Of a stretch of DNA of 64,000 nt, positions 63,701 to 64,000 are shown one piece after another. This DNA is from Bombus terrestris (Eukaryota; Arthropoda; Insecta; Hymenoptera; Apidae). Positions within the stretch are counted from its first letter, which is position 1. Every line of letters starts with the position of its first letter. Where the stretch lies: contig NW_025963598.1 in NCBI RefSeq assembly GCF_910591885.1, forward strand, positions 310,001 through 374,000, in the 5' to 3' direction. A program made the position numbers and the translations under genes. A model generated the notes under the pieces. The model ran no database searches, had not been told where the DNA came from, and saw only the letters and a program-made list of their open reading frames with translations.

Positions 63701-64000
63701 CACGTTGTCCCACGGTGTCCAACGATGTCCAACGGTGTCCCACGTTGTCCAACGGTGTCCCACGTTGTCCCACGTTGTCCCACGTTGTCCCACGTTGTCA
63801 AACGATGTCCCACGTTGTCCCACGTTGTCCCACGTTGTCCCACGTTGTCCCACGTTGTCCCACGTTGTCCCACGTTGTCCCACGTTGTCCCACGTTGTCC
63901 CACGTTGTCCCACGTTGTCCCACGGTGTCCAACGATGTCCAACGGTGTCCAACGGTGTCCCACGGTGTCCAACGGTGTCCCACGTTGTCCCACGTTGTCC

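Larger units (their letters stand above)
1..64000 (+). repeat. 10-bp satellite array, consensus NACGNTGTCC, 6,400 units, open at both ends
   Basis: Every consecutive 10-base block of the window is a copy of one unit, all in the same orientation and the same register. The commonest form is CACGTTGTCC. Positions 2-4 (ACG) and 6-10 (TGTCC) are nearly invariant, while position 1 is C or A (rarely G) and position 5 is T, G or A. Base composition is about 60% G+C with strong strand asymmetry: the + strand is pyrimidine-rich, with four C to two G in the main unit. Nearly every unit holds one CpG. There is no flanking or interrupting sequence, so no stretch of the window lacks the repeat and none holds a gene. 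An array of this kind is typical of eukaryotic heterochromatin; that placement, and any function, is inference. The species and chromosome position cannot be told. Array length here is a minimum. Confidence 0.99.

Noticed and set aside
1..64000. CRISPR array
   Set aside because: There are no spacers; repeats are directly joined 10-mers, far shorter than CRISPR repeats, and no cas genes are present.
1..64000. Telomeric repeat
   Set aside because: The unit does not match TTAGGG-type or other telomere families I know, it carries a CpG in every copy, and it has a complex higher-order block structure. A subtelomeric location remains possible.
1..64000. Centromeric satellite with CENP-B box
   Set aside because: No unit or junction fits the CENP-B box pattern, and the 10-bp monomer is far below the usual 150-180 bp centromeric monomer. 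A centromeric role cannot be excluded from sequence alone.
1..64000. Transposable element, tRNA, rRNA, promoter or terminator within the array
   Set aside because: No stretch departs from the 10-mer, so none of these can be present; no inverted unit that could form a long hairpin was seen either.

Overview
The whole 64,000-base window is one uninterrupted satellite (minisatellite-type) array. It consists of 6,400 head-to-tail copies of a 10-bp unit, consensus NACGNTGTCC, most often CACGTTGTCC. All copies face the same way and every one stays in the same 10-base register from base 1 to base 64000. I see no unique sequence, no gene, no RNA gene, no transposon and no flanking DNA. The array enters at the left edge and leaves at the right edge, so its true ends lie outside. 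A tandem array this large and homogeneous fits heterochromatic, subtelomeric or pericentromeric DNA of a eukaryotic nuclear genome in a long-read assembly, and fits no bacterial or viral region I know of. The species cannot be read from the sequence.

Six 10-mers make up nearly everything: CACGTTGTCC (well over half by sampling), CACGGTGTCC, CACGATGTCC, AACGGTGTCC, AACGATGTCC and, less often, AACGTTGTCC or GACGTTGTCC. Variation is therefore almost confined to unit position 1 (C/A, rarely G) and position 5 (T/G/A). Rarer 'marker' units (the CACGTTGTTC+CATGGTTTCC pair, AGCGATGTCC, CACGTTTTCC, CACGTGGTCC, CACTTTGTCC, CACGTTGGCC and others) recur at fixed spacings and expose a higher-order layer. 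A module of about 850 bp is present in seven full and seven or more partial copies. Several blocks of 0.9-3.9 kb are duplicated almost perfectly, some next to each other and some up to 42 kb apart.

Layout by marker content: 1-8.6 kb carries A-unit-rich islands and a 0.9-kb duplication. 2.2-5.0, 9.1-13.0 and 18.2-22.0 kb hold three copies of one large block. 13-18 and 22-28 kb are dominated by the 850-bp module. 27.7-28.5 kb is a scrambled junction zone. 28.7-34.7 kb is a block of about 2.4 kb present twice. 35-45 kb holds further paired blocks. 49.6-50.7 kb is a chimera of material also found at 7-8.6 kb. 53.2-58.3 kb is a near-perfect 2.5-kb direct duplication. 58.3-64 kb is a distinct right-hand subfamily.

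The array can be conceptually translated for thousands of residues in all six frames. This follows from the unit itself: 10 is not a multiple of 3, so all three frames of a strand read the same ten codons in rotation, and none is a stop. These frames are not genes. The window is best read as a record of recent unequal exchange and block amplification, with physical properties (one CpG per helical turn, switchable GGG runs, embedded CACGTG sites) that could matter for chromatin.
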